Below, piece after piece: positions 55,572-64,000 of a stretch of 64,000 bases of DNA. Numbering within the stretch: the first letter of the stretch is position 1; each line of letters begins with the position of its first letter. The stretch covers positions 62,001 to 126,000 of the forward strand of contig NZ_BJEC01000002.1 in the NCBI RefSeq assembly GCF_005405465.1, given 5' to 3'. The position numbers were made by a program, and so were the translations under genes. A model generated the notes under the pieces. It saw only the letters and a program-made list of their open reading frames with translations, did no database searches and was not told the origin of the DNA. This DNA is from Weissella thailandensis (GTDB taxonomy: Bacteria > Bacillota > Bacilli > Lactobacillales > Lactobacillaceae).

Positions 55572-56756
55572 TTAAGCATTAACTTCACCATGCAGGTCAT
55601 AATCCAGTCCATCTTCCTCAATAGCTTCATCAACTCGTAACGGTGTTATCAAATTCACCAACTTAGCAATAATGAACGTTAGGATGACAACGGCAATAAT
55701 CGTTACTAAGATAGCCCCAAGTTGTGTTCCCATGACTTGCCAACTAACTGATACACCGGCCAAGGGCTTCGAAGCAAAGACACCTGTTAAGATACCACCA
55801 ATGACACCACCGACACCATGCAACCCAAATGCATCAAGGGTATCATCATAACCCAATCGATATTTCATAACGGTTGTTGCAAAGTAAGCACCAATAGCAA
55901 CTAGCACGCCCATAAACATGGCACCAACTGGTTGTACAAAGCCAGCACCTGGTGTAATAACAACTAGTCCAGCAACACCACCGGAAATTGCCCCGGAAAT
56001 TCGAACACGCTTGAATAAAATAAAATCAAGAATAACCCATGTCAACATTGCAAACGCTGCTGCGATATTAGTATTAGTAAAAGCAACAATGGCTAGCCCA
56101 TCCGCAGCTAAAGCTGATCCAGCATTAAATCCGAACCATCCAAACCAAAGCAAGCCACCGCCGATAACCGTTGCCATTAGGTTATTACCAGTTGTGTCAG
56201 TATTTACCCGCCGCTTGCCAATCATCAGGGCTAACACCAAACCAGATACACCTGATGAAATATGAACCACATCACCACCAGCAAAATCAAGGGCGCCATG
56301 TTGGGCTAGAATACCACCACCCCAAATCATGTGTGCCAAAGGTATATAAACAAGTAACATCCAGGCAATTAGAAATAGGATAAATGACTTAAAGTTCATC
56401 CGACCAACTACTGAGCCAGCAATAATGGCCATGGTAATCATCGGGAACATCCCCTGGAAGAGAGCAAATAGGCCGTCAGATATTCCTAAATCACGTGTAC
56501 TCTTGGTCATCGAAACATCATGTAAAAATGCTGCATCTAGGTTACCAATAATTGGGCCTGACCCACTAAATGCTAATGAGTAACCGACTGTAAACCAAAT
56601 GACGCCACCAACGGCAATTGCAATCATCACCATCGCCAATGTGTTAACTGTTGTCCGTGTTTCTGACAAGCCACCATAAAACAATGCCAATCCTGGCACC
56701 ATCAACCAAACTAACCCTGCGCTAATTAATACCCATGCAACGTCTGCACCATTCAT
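55572..56756 (-). CDS. amtB: Ammonium transporter AmtB
   Basis: A 394-residue membrane protein with 11 hydrophobic helices that conducts ammonium/ammonia into the cell. The Amt signature WIL..LVYIPLAHMIWGGGIL region and the pore histidines in DVVHISSGVSGLVLAL (first His) and DAFGLHGVGGVIGGIL (second His) are visible. ATG 56756 (MNGADVAWVLIS) has AGGTGAT upstream; a GTG nine bases earlier lies in that ribosome site. It has no glnK partner gene next to it. A perfect GlnR box lies upstream, so nitrogen limitation control is likely. Confidence 0.95.
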   Translation of the reverse strand: MNGADVAWVLISAGLVWLMVPGLALFYGGLSETRTTVNTLAMVMIAIAVGGVIWFTVGYSLAFSGSGPIIGNLDAAFLHDVSMTKSTRDLGISDGLFALFQGMFPMITMAIIAGSVVGRMNFKSFILFLIAWMLLVYIPLAHMIWGGGILAQHGALDFAGGDVVHISSGVSGLVLALMIGKRRVNTDTTGNNLMATVIGGGLLWFGWFGFNAGSALAADGLAIVAFTNTNIAAAFAMLTWVILDFILFKRVRISGAISGGVAGLVVITPGAGFVQPVGAMFMGVLVAIGAYFATTVMKYRLGYDDTLDAFGLHGVGGVIGGILTGVFASKPLAGVSVSWQVMGTQLGAILVTIIAVVILTFIIAKLVNLITPLRVDEAIEEDGLDYDLHGEVNA

Positions 56757-56826
56757 TTTTATCACCTGCGCTTTCTTGAAATAATAACATCAGTATAAGC
56801 ACATATCGAAAGGTCATCATGAATTA

Positions 56827-56843
56827 TGTTAATAATGCTAACA
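56827..56843. promoter_or_regulatory. GlnR box upstream of amtB
   Basis: TGTTAATAATGCTAACA fits the GlnR/TnrA consensus TGTNA-N7-TNACA exactly and is near palindromic. It lies about 70-87 bases before the amtB start. GlnR represses nitrogen assimilation genes when nitrogen is ample. Confidence 0.75.
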
Positions 56844-56846
56844 TTC

Positions 56847-56862
56847 AGTGGTATAGACAAAT
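56847..56862 (+). promoter_or_regulatory. NagR-type operator-like site next to the GlnR box
   Basis: AGTGGTATAGACAAAT matches AWTGGTATAGAYCAWT at 14 of 16 positions. It lies four bases from the GlnR box and ends before the terminator of the LCP gene. Confidence 0.45.
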
Positions 56863-56865
56863 AAA

Positions 56866-56901
56866 AAAGTAGTTGGAACATTGTTTTGTTCCAACTACTT
56901 T
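56866..56901 (-). terminator. Terminator of the LCP-family gene
   Basis: AAAGTAGTTGGAACA and TGTTCCAACTACTTT form a 15-base stem with a 6-base loop and a T-rich tail on the minus strand. Confidence 0.88.
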
Positions 56902-56919
56902 GTCTCGCACTAAAATATA

Positions 56920-58029
56920 TTAATTTGTTGGTACACCAAGTGAATTCATTTCAGACACTGAAACATTACCACCATATAATGGTCCAGTTTTAGCGGATTT
57001 TAGATCCAATGATTTACGTAAGACATTTGTTGCCCGTTGTTTCTCATCACTCGATACAACTTCAGTCGAACCAGATGACAAACTGTAACTATCTCCTTGA
57101 ATATTATCATTAGAGATATTGCCAGCTGCCTTCGCATACTTACGAGCAATGGTAATCATATCATTGTAAGTTAAGTCAGTTTGCGTTGATGAAGAAACTG
57201 AATTTAAGAAGCCAGAGTCCAATAACTTTGTTGGATTATCCTTGGCAGCTTCGGTAATTCCCTGAAGAACTAATCGCTGACGAGTTTGGCGACCATAGTC
57301 GCCCTTCGGATCATCATAACGCATACGCGAAAATGCTAGCGCTGCCTTACCATTCATCTTTGAGTATGTTTGCCCATTATGCGAATAAGTACTTGATCCC
57401 TCAGTAAAGCTGTAAACATTGTTACCAGTAGCATGGGCTGTGTCTGGGTTAAAATCAAAGGTTAATGGTGAATTTACTTTTACACCACCAATTTTGTTAA
57501 CAACCTTCTCCATACCACCCATGTTGACCAAAGCATAATAATCAATTGGGACATTTAGCCACTTCTGAACAGTCTTAATCGTTGTGGCTGCTGAGCCATA
57601 TGAATAAGCCGAGTTGATTTTTTGTGGGAATGTATTTTCATAACCATCAATCGCAATCAACGTATCACGAGGAATTGACATAATCGTTGTTTTATTTGTT
57701 TTTGGATTGATTGTCAAAACCATCATAGAATCGGTACGACCTTTATAATTACGATTTAATTCCCCCGTATCGGTACCCAATAACAAAATTGAAATGGGCT
57801 TACCCTTCTTAAGAACACCTGAAACGTCACGTGCTTTTTTGATATTCGGCGCAACATAGGCCTTATCAACAGCACCTTTGGTTTGCATGTATGCATAACC
57901 AAATAAACCAGCTACCGCTAATATCAATAATAACAAAATGCTTAGAATCGTATTTCGTACCTTATGCGATTTCTTTTTGCCTTTTTTATTATTACGTGTT
58001 GAGCGAGATACTTTTTGCTCGTCATCCAT
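56920..58029 (-). CDS. LCP-family (LytR-CpsA-Psr) cell-wall glycopolymer ligase
   Basis: A 369-residue membrane-anchored enzyme that attaches teichoic acid or capsule-type polymers to peptidoglycan. It has a basic cytoplasmic tail (about 1-27, KKGKKKSHKVRN). One helix follows (ILSILLLLILAVAGLFGYAY), then the extracellular LCP domain. The pyrophosphate-binding residues are in ILLLGTDTGELN, GRTDSMMVLTIN and MSIPRDTLIAI, and the second half has SRMRYDDPKGDYGRQTRQR. Start ATG 58029 has GGAGG seven bases upstream. It is a single gene with its own terminator. Confidence 0.93.
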   Translation of the reverse strand: MDDEQKVSRSTRNNKKGKKKSHKVRNTILSILLLLILAVAGLFGYAYMQTKGAVDKAYVAPNIKKARDVSGVLKKGKPISILLLGTDTGELNRNYKGRTDSMMVLTINPKTNKTTIMSIPRDTLIAIDGYENTFPQKINSAYSYGSAATTIKTVQKWLNVPIDYYALVNMGGMEKVVNKIGGVKVNSPLTFDFNPDTAHATGNNVYSFTEGSSTYSHNGQTYSKMNGKAALAFSRMRYDDPKGDYGRQTRQRLVLQGITEAAKDNPTKLLDSGFLNSVSSSTQTDLTYNDMITIARKYAKAAGNISNDNIQGDSYSLSSGSTEVVSSDEKQRATNVLRKSLDLKSAKTGPLYGGNVSVSEMNSLGVPTN

Positions 58030-58173
58030 GAGCTATCCTCCCTAATTGCCACCTATAAAAATTGCTGGCATTCCTACTCCTGAAAACAGGCGTTATTTTG
58101 TGTAGTATATTCCACCTATAAAGCATTATACACAAATAAATCGTTAAATAAGCAATGAATTTATTAAGAAATA

Positions 58174-58208
58174 AAAAAGAATTGAGAACAATTGTCCCCA
58201 ATTCTTTT
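58174..58208 (-). terminator. Terminator of the rpsB-tsf-pyrH-frr region
   Basis: On the minus strand, AAAGAATTGGGGACA and TGTTCTCAATTCTTT pair with two mispairs or wobbles, followed by T. It starts 18 bases past the frr stop. Confidence 0.75.
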
Positions 58209-58225
58209 TGGAAATTAATTATTAA

Positions 58226-58783
58226 CTAAATCGTCAACAATTCTTTTTCTTTATCAGCAGCAATCTCGTCAACATTCTTAATAGCAGCATCGGTTGCTTT
58301 TTGAATGTTATCTTCAACGCTATGTGCTTCATCTTCAGACAAGTCGTTGTTCTTTAATGCCTTTTTAGCATCATCCATCGCATCACGACGAACATTTCGA
58401 ACGGCGACCTTTGCTTTTTCTGATTCTGCTTTAACTTCTTTAGCTAAGTCTTTACGAGTTTCCTCAGTTAATGCAGGAATAACCAGACGAATGACTGAAC
58501 CATCGTTTGCTGGTGTTAATCCCAAATCAGAAGCAAAAATAGCTTGCTCAATTCCTTTTAAAGCTGTCTTATCAAAAGGTGTGATCAACAATACACGTGC
58601 TTCAGGTACCGTTACCGATGCTAATTGATTAAGTGGTGTCTCTGCCCCATAGTATTCTGCCGTAATATTACGTAGAATTGATGGATTAGCAACACCTGCA
58701 CGGATGTTACCTAACTCACGACGTAATGCATCGCCAGCTTTGTCCATACGTTCTTTTGCTGATTCAATAATTGCATTAGCCAT
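58226..58783 (-). CDS. frr: Ribosome recycling factor
   Basis: The 185-residue factor splits post-termination ribosomes with EF-G. It starts with the long helix [22 protein letters not shown]. The middle is [18 protein letters not shown] and the C-terminal helices include [18 protein letters not shown]. It follows pyrH by four bases and ends the translation-factor run. Confidence 0.97.
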   Translation of the reverse strand: MANAIIESAKERMDKAGDALRRELGNIRAGVANPSILRNITAEYYGAETPLNQLASVTVPEARVLLITPFDKTALKGIEQAIFASDLGLTPANDGSVIRLVIPALTEETRKDLAKEVKAESEKAKVAVRNVRRDAMDDAKKALKNNDLSEDEAHSVEDNIQKATDAAIKNVDEIAADKEKELLTI

Positions 58784-58787
58784 AATT

Positions 58788-60412
<1,625 letters not shown>

Positions 60413-60533
60413 TTTATGGTCTCCTTGTATATGCTAAATCTTATCTCAACTAGTATACACGAAAATATGTTGATTTTCTATACACTTATTAGATATCTAG
60501 TACCATTTTACATGAGTTTTGCCTAGAGCGCAA

Positions 60534-60568
60534 AAAAAGCTTATTCCCATAATAGGAATAAGCTTTTT
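60534..60568 (-). terminator. Terminator between rpsB and tsf
   Basis: AAAAAGCTTATTCC and GGAATAAGCTTTTT form a perfect 14-base stem with a 7-base loop and T-rich sequence on the minus strand. It can make tsf expression differ from rpsB. Confidence 0.85.
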
Positions 60569-60587
60569 GTCACTTAGCAAAAGATAA

Positions 60588-61364
60588 TTAGTTCTTCTTA
60601 CCTTCTACAAGGTCAGTTAATTCTTCGATTGATGCAGGCTTGTCACCTTCAGCTGCAAATTCAGCTTCATCAACAGAATCTTCACCTTGGTTACCTTCGA
60701 TGATAGCATCTGCCATCTTTGAAGTAATCAAACGTACGGCACGGATTGCATCATCGTTTGATGGAATCTTAACGTCAATTTGATCAGGGTCAGCATTAGT
60801 GTCGACCATAGCCACGATAGGAATGTTCAACTTGTGTGCTTCTTGCACAGCCAATTGTTCCTTGTGAGGATCAACGATGAACATCAAATCAGGAATCTTA
60901 GGCATATCAGCAATACCACCCAAGAACTTGTCCAACTTCTCACGTTGCTTGATTAGCAAAGAAACTTCCTTCTTTGGCAAACGTTCGAAAGTACCGTCGT
61001 CTTCCATTGCACGCAATTCCTTTAGACGGGCAATACGAGCTTGGATAGTCTTCCAGTTAGTCAAAGTTCCACCTAACCAACGGTGGTTAACGTAGAACAT
61101 GTTTGCACGAGTTGCTTCTTCAGCAATTGAGTCTTGTGCTTGCTTCTTAGTACCAACGAACAATACCGTTGCACCATCAGCAGCTGCATCGCGAACATAG
61201 TTATATGCTTGGTCAACCAACTTAACTGTCTTTTGCAAATCGATAATGTAAATGCCGTTACGTTCCGTAAAGATGTAATCTGACATCTTTGGGTTCCAGC
61301 GACGAGTTTGGTGTCCGAAGTGTACACCAGCTTCAAGCAATTGCTTCATTGAGATTACTGCCAT
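60588..61364 (-). CDS. rpsB: 30S ribosomal protein S2
   Basis: The 258-residue uS2 protein, begins [20 protein letters not shown], with [24 protein letters not shown] and [13 protein letters not shown]. The acidic tail ([18 protein letters not shown]) is usual for the Firmicute protein. ATG 61364 has GGAGG nine bases upstream. In-frame sequence further upstream is the mRNA leader, not protein. Confidence 0.97.
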   Translation of the reverse strand: MAVISMKQLLEAGVHFGHQTRRWNPKMSDYIFTERNGIYIIDLQKTVKLVDQAYNYVRDAAADGATVLFVGTKKQAQDSIAEEATRANMFYVNHRWLGGTLTNWKTIQARIARLKELRAMEDDGTFERLPKKEVSLLIKQREKLDKFLGGIADMPKIPDLMFIVDPHKEQLAVQEAHKLNIPIVAMVDTNADPDQIDVKIPSNDDAIRAVRLITSKMADAIIEGNQGEDSVDEAEFAAEGDKPASIEELTDLVEGKKN

Positions 61365-61373
61365 GAGTATCTG

Positions 61374-61470
61374 CCTCCAAATGTTTTTTCCACCTAGCCT
61401 CGCATGTAGCCTGGCGACCCGGTAAAGGGGCACCCGTCAAACTATTGAGAACTAGTGCGTATTTTTTTGG
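61374..61470 (-). promoter_or_regulatory. Structured G/C-rich leader of rpsB
   Basis: On the minus strand the leader contains GGTGCCCC, TTTACC, GGGTCGCC, which fold as a hairpin (GGTG with CGCC, CCC with GGG). AGGCTACATGCGAGGCTAG, containing two AGGCTA copies, then comes before an A-rich stretch and the Shine-Dalgarno. It looks like an S2 autoregulatory leader, which is known in several bacteria; class assignment is not certain. Confidence 0.5.
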
Positions 61471-61512
61471 TATAAAACCAATAACTAATGTTACTCACTT
61501 TCACGCAATATG

Positions 61513-61800
61513 TCAATTAAAAGTTTTCTTAGCAAGTGATACACCATGATTTTGCAAAAAGTGTTCTTTCTGCTTACGAGTTAATTTTTTAAACATCGCT
61601 TCTGCATGTAACGCATCGTGTTTCGTGGTAAATGCTTCAGCGTAAACAAGTGTTAATGGATGCCGTTTAGCGGGCCTCGTAAATTTAGCACCCTTACCTG
61701 CTTCATGCGTTGCAAGTCTTTTACCGACATCGTCCGTAAAACCACAATACAACATATTATCTGCTGTTAACAGGACATACATGTAGTAAGGTTTATTCAT
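61513..61800 (-). CDS. GIY-YIG nuclease-like protein (YazA/UPF0213)
   Basis: A 95-residue single-domain protein. YYMYVLLTADNMLYCGFTDD is the GIY-YIG core in its UPF0213 form, followed by RLATHEAGKGAKFTRPAKRH with the conserved Arg and His, and AEAMFKKLTRKQKEHFL. Its reaction is not settled; family members are URI-like. ATG 61800 overlaps the end of trmN6 by eight bases, a conserved pair in Firmicutes (YabB-YazA). The intergenic region 61365-61512 holds the rpsB leader. Confidence 0.9.
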   Translation of the reverse strand: MNKPYYMYVLLTADNMLYCGFTDDVGKRLATHEAGKGAKFTRPAKRHPLTLVYAEAFTTKHDALHAEAMFKKLTRKQKEHFLQNHGVSLAKKTFN

Positions 61801-62557
61801 GCTGCTGACGCCCTTCATAGATTGACCAGACGGCATCTGTATAAGTATCATCGGCATTATGCGTCACAATTGGTGGTAAAATTTTGGCCCCAGTCAACTT
61901 GCCATCTTTGATTGCATCAATCAATACAATATTGGCTGCTTCACCCACTTTAGGATAAACAAATTGAATCTGTTTAGGTGATAAATGATTTTTCTGTAAT
62001 GACGCTAAAATTTCAAATAAGCGATCTGGTCGATGAACCATAAAAAAATGGGCTTTGTTCTTCAACAACTTTTTTGCCGTATATGTGACCAGGTCCAAAT
62101 CTGCCATCAATTCATGCCGGGCAATGGCATAATATTTATTTTCGTGCATGACCGTATGATCATTATCTACCGTAAAGTAAGGCGGATTTGATACCACCAT
62201 ATCTGCTGACCCTGGACGAATATCACTAAAAATATCCCGCATGTCAGCATTCATAATTTGAATTTTATCAGTCAAATCGTTCATTTTAACCGATCGCTGC
62301 GCCATATCGGCTAGACGTTCCTGAATTTCTACGCCAACAATTTGACCAGCAAGCTTGTGCGCCATAAACAATGACACAGCGCCATTGCCAGCACCAAGAT
62401 CAACGGTTAACCCCCGGCCATTCTTACGTGGTTCAGCAAAGTTAGCTAGTAATACGGCATCCAGTGAAAATGAAAAGACCGATTTACTTTGAATAATATG
62501 TACGTCATCGTTATATAACATATCGATACGTTCGTCAGGTAACAGTTCAACTTTCAT
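61793..62557 (-). CDS. trmN6: tRNA1(Val) (adenine(37)-N6)-methyltransferase-like protein
   Basis: A 254-residue SAM-dependent methyltransferase. The SAM loop TVDLGAGNGAVSLFMAHK is at about 49-66. The catalytic motif for N6-adenine methylation VVSNPPYFTVDND is near 120. It is the Firmicute YabB-type homologue of TrmN6, which methylates A37 in tRNA-Val; the tRNA target is inferred. Overlaps the GIY-YIG gene. Divergent from plsC. Confidence 0.88.
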   Translation of the reverse strand: MKVELLPDERIDMLYNDDVHIIQSKSVFSFSLDAVLLANFAEPRKNGRGLTVDLGAGNGAVSLFMAHKLAGQIVGVEIQERLADMAQRSVKMNDLTDKIQIMNADMRDIFSDIRPGSADMVVSNPPYFTVDNDHTVMHENKYYAIARHELMADLDLVTYTAKKLLKNKAHFFMVHRPDRLFEILASLQKNHLSPKQIQFVYPKVGEAANIVLIDAIKDGKLTGAKILPPIVTHNADDTYTDAVWSIYEGRQQHE

Positions 62558-62644
62558 AATTTCTTCTCCTTATGTTGTCTCCGTTTGCCAAAAGCGCCTA
62601 CTGTGTGGGATAATAAGGCGTTATTATTAGGGAGGATGAACAAC

Positions 62645-63286
62645 ATGTTCTATTCATTCATACGTTATGTCGTTGCAGGAATCGTTTGGCTGATCAACGG
62701 TCGTTACAAACTGCTGGGCACAGACAAACTACCTGAGGGCAACTATATTTTAGTGGGTCCACACCGTACTTGGTGGGAACCCTTATTCTTCGCTCTGGCA
62801 GGTCGGCCACGTAAATTTAGTTTTATGGCTAAAAAAGAGCTTTTCAAGAACCCTATTTTACGCTGGATTCTTGTCCATGCCAATGCTTTTTCGGTCGATC
62901 GTGACCATCCAGGTCCATCAGCAATCAAAACACCAGTAAAGAACCTAAAGAAGACCGAACTAAGTCTAATCATGTTCCCATCTGGTAGTCGCCATTCCGA
63001 AGAAATGAAAGGTGGCGCACTAATGATTGCAAAGCTTTCTGGTGCACCTTTAGTACCAATTGTCTACCAAGGACCGGTAAAGTTTTCAGGCTTATTCAAG
63101 CGTAAAAATGTCACGATGGCATTTGGTGACCCCATTTATGTTGATAAACGTGTCAAGATAAACGAAGAAACCACAGCTGAGTTAGGTGATAATTTACAAA
63201 CTGCCTTTGATAAGTTGGATGATGAAATTGATCCTGATTGGGTTTACGTTGATCCAAATCCAAAGAAAAAAACTGAAATTAAGTAA
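62645..63286 (+). CDS. plsC: 1-acyl-sn-glycerol-3-phosphate acyltransferase (PlsC family)
   Basis: A 213-residue membrane-associated enzyme that acylates lysophosphatidic acid to phosphatidic acid. The block-I stretch is VGPHRTWWEPLFFAL, block III is MFPSGSRHSEEMKGG and block IV LSGAPLVPIVYQGP. In most PlsC proteins block I is H-x4-D; here it reads H-x4-E. The N-terminal hydrophobic part is short (FIRYVVAGIVWLING). ATG 62645 has GGAGG nine bases upstream; an ATG nine bases earlier directly follows the site with no spacing. Confidence 0.88.
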   Translation: MFYSFIRYVVAGIVWLINGRYKLLGTDKLPEGNYILVGPHRTWWEPLFFALAGRPRKFSFMAKKELFKNPILRWILVHANAFSVDRDHPGPSAIKTPVKNLKKTELSLIMFPSGSRHSEEMKGGALMIAKLSGAPLVPIVYQGPVKFSGLFKRKNVTMAFGDPIYVDKRVKINEETTAELGDNLQTAFDKLDDEIDPDWVYVDPNPKKKTEIK

Positions 63287-63296
63287 AAATTTCAAT

Positions 63297-63349
63297 AAAT
63301 AAGTAACGGGGCTGGAACACTGATTTTGTTCCAGCCCCGTTACTTATTT
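63297..63349. terminator. Very long hairpin terminator after plsC (GGAACA family)
   Basis: A 23-base perfect stem starting AAATAAGTAACGGGGCTGG, with a 7-base loop, follows plsC by 10 bases. It is G/C-rich at the core with A/T ends and could act in both directions. Confidence 0.85.
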
Positions 63350-63363
63350 ATTAATTATAATAA

Positions 63364-63397
63364 TAAAAAAAGCTGAGCATTTATAACTCAACTTTTT
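63364..63397 (-). terminator. Terminator of the YneF gene
   Basis: On the minus strand, AAAGTTGAG and CTCAGCTTT pair (one U-G) around an 8-base loop and a run of T follows. Confidence 0.7.
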
Positions 63398-63405
63398 ATC
63401 GCCAC

Positions 63406-63642
63406 TTACTTCTTTTTTGAAGAAGTTTGTGCTTGATTCTTCATTTGTGCCATCATTTGGTTCAAGCGCTTTTGTGAAGGCTTTTGCCCCATTGATGACA
63501 TCATAGATTTCATCATTTCTTCTGAAATTGGCGGATTGTTCTTAATGTACGTCTCCATTGAGCGACGTGCGATGAAGAAACCAGCGACAGCGCCAACTAT
63601 CGCGGCAAGAACGACAATAAAAATCCAAACTGTTGTGCTCAT
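63406..63642 (-). CDS. yneF: YneF-like small membrane protein (UPF0154)
   Basis: A 78-residue protein with one N-terminal helix (VWIFIVVLAAIVGAVAGFFI) and the UPF0154 tail MKNNPPISEEMMKSMM-like YIKNNPPISEEMMKSMMSSM, then QKPSQKRLNQMMAQM. The function is unknown. In Bacillus YneF is encoded near lexA and YnzC, and here YnzC is the next gene upstream. Confidence 0.88.
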   Translation of the reverse strand: MSTTVWIFIVVLAAIVGAVAGFFIARRSMETYIKNNPPISEEMMKSMMSSMGQKPSQKRLNQMMAQMKNQAQTSSKKK

Positions 63643-63714
63643 TTTATTACTCCAAAATTATATTCAAGTACCATTATAGCGAACTATCCGCTATTTGACT
63701 AGCTGCCTGAACAA

Positions 63715-63969
63715 TTAATTACCGCGTAATCCCTTATCACGCTGAATCTTTTTCACCTTTTCAGGGGTTACTTCTTTACCATTCTCATCATAAACTTGTA
63801 GCATTTCTACTTGAGAACGGAAAGACTTTCTAAAATTATCCAAAAATTCAGCCCGCAAATCCGCACGTTCCGCAACTTCATCCTCTGTTAATCCCTCTGG
63901 AGATTTTGCTTTTGCGGCTAGTTCGTTAATTCGTGAACGAACAGCCATCATGTGATCTGTCTCAGCCAT
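63715..63969 (-). CDS. ynzC: YnzC-like protein (DUF896)
   Basis: An 84-residue soluble helical protein. It has the DUF896 core INELAAKAKSPEGLTEDEVA and RADLRAEFLDNFRKSFRSQV, with the tail KVKKIQRDKGLRGN. YnzC belongs to the LexA-linked SOS genes in Bacillus. The 30 bases upstream at the window edge are A/T-rich with AAGGTGG as ribosome site; no LexA box can be judged. Confidence 0.9.
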   Translation of the reverse strand: MAETDHMMAVRSRINELAAKAKSPEGLTEDEVAERADLRAEFLDNFRKSFRSQVEMLQVYDENGKEVTPEKVKKIQRDKGLRGN

Positions 63970-64000
63970 GTTATTTCCACCTTTTTTTGAATTTAATGTT

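Noticed and set aside
61365-61433. Extended N-terminus of S2
   Set aside because: The extension is the mRNA leader and lacks the S2 start; ATG 61364 has a strong Shine-Dalgarno.

Overview
The window looks like a chromosomal segment of a low-to-moderate GC member of the Lactobacillales. It is most likely a heterofermentative Leuconostocaceae/Weissella-type organism. I base this on the protein flavour: a Firmicute type-2 GalT, a LacS-like permease without a IIA domain, ECF vitamin transporters, a YpbB-RecQ pair, the RibT-ScpA-ScpB-RluB block, DnaE plus ABC-F, and YneF/YnzC small proteins. Strong Shine-Dalgarno sites and many short T-tailed hairpin terminators fit the same picture. The genus is an inference. 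No tRNA, rRNA, CRISPR array, insertion sequence or prophage was seen, and almost all genes are on the minus strand.

Layout from left to right. 1-5.8 kb: a truncated TetR regulator, then a galactose operon transcribed leftwards (AraC regulator, GPH permease, galK, galT) with a cre-like site before the permease. 5.9-10.5 kb: an NAD(P)-binding protein, an ArsB/SLC13-type permease, cyclopropane fatty acid synthase, cysteine-free ribosomal proteins L33 and S14, and a membrane protein. 10.6-21.1 kb: pyruvate carboxylase with a striking inverted repeat upstream, peptidase T, Nif3, TrmK, a TPR protein, an unrecognised 567-residue membrane protein and a NUDIX hydrolase. 21.2-27.4 kb: SbcC-SbcD, a vitamin ECF S component beside a pyridoxine-type kinase, and HU. 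27.6-35.3 kb: Der, ribosomal protein S1, cytidylate kinase, a LysM protein, RecQ-YpbB, and RibU under an FMN riboswitch. 35.4-39.7 kb: RluB, ScpB, ScpA, RibT, XerD and CvfB in one tightly packed, partly overlapping run.

40-53 kb: a lone 183-residue protein, a Kef/NapA-type antiporter behind a terminator-like hairpin and an orphan RelB-like antitoxin, Dtd-Rel, DnaE, YjzD, dihydrofolate reductase, an ABC-F ATPase, the CCA enzyme and a MYG1 homologue. 53-58 kb holds the most interesting regulation. GlmS has an extra residue before its catalytic cysteine and has GntR/NagR-like sites at its promoter. A 37-residue histidine-rich small protein has its own promoter and a perfect palindrome. AmtB is preceded by a textbook GlnR box with a NagR-like site beside it. 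58-64 kb: frr-pyrH-tsf-rpsB, TrmN6 with a GIY-YIG protein, PlsC, YneF and YnzC.

Together the window is mostly core information processing (translation, replication, repair, segregation, stringent response), with carbon metabolism (galactose, pyruvate carboxylation), vitamin salvage and nitrogen/amino-sugar regulation. I found no large novel multi-gene system. The observations worth following are small: the His-rich peptide, the GlmS N-terminus, several operators and leaders, and a few unrecognised proteins.
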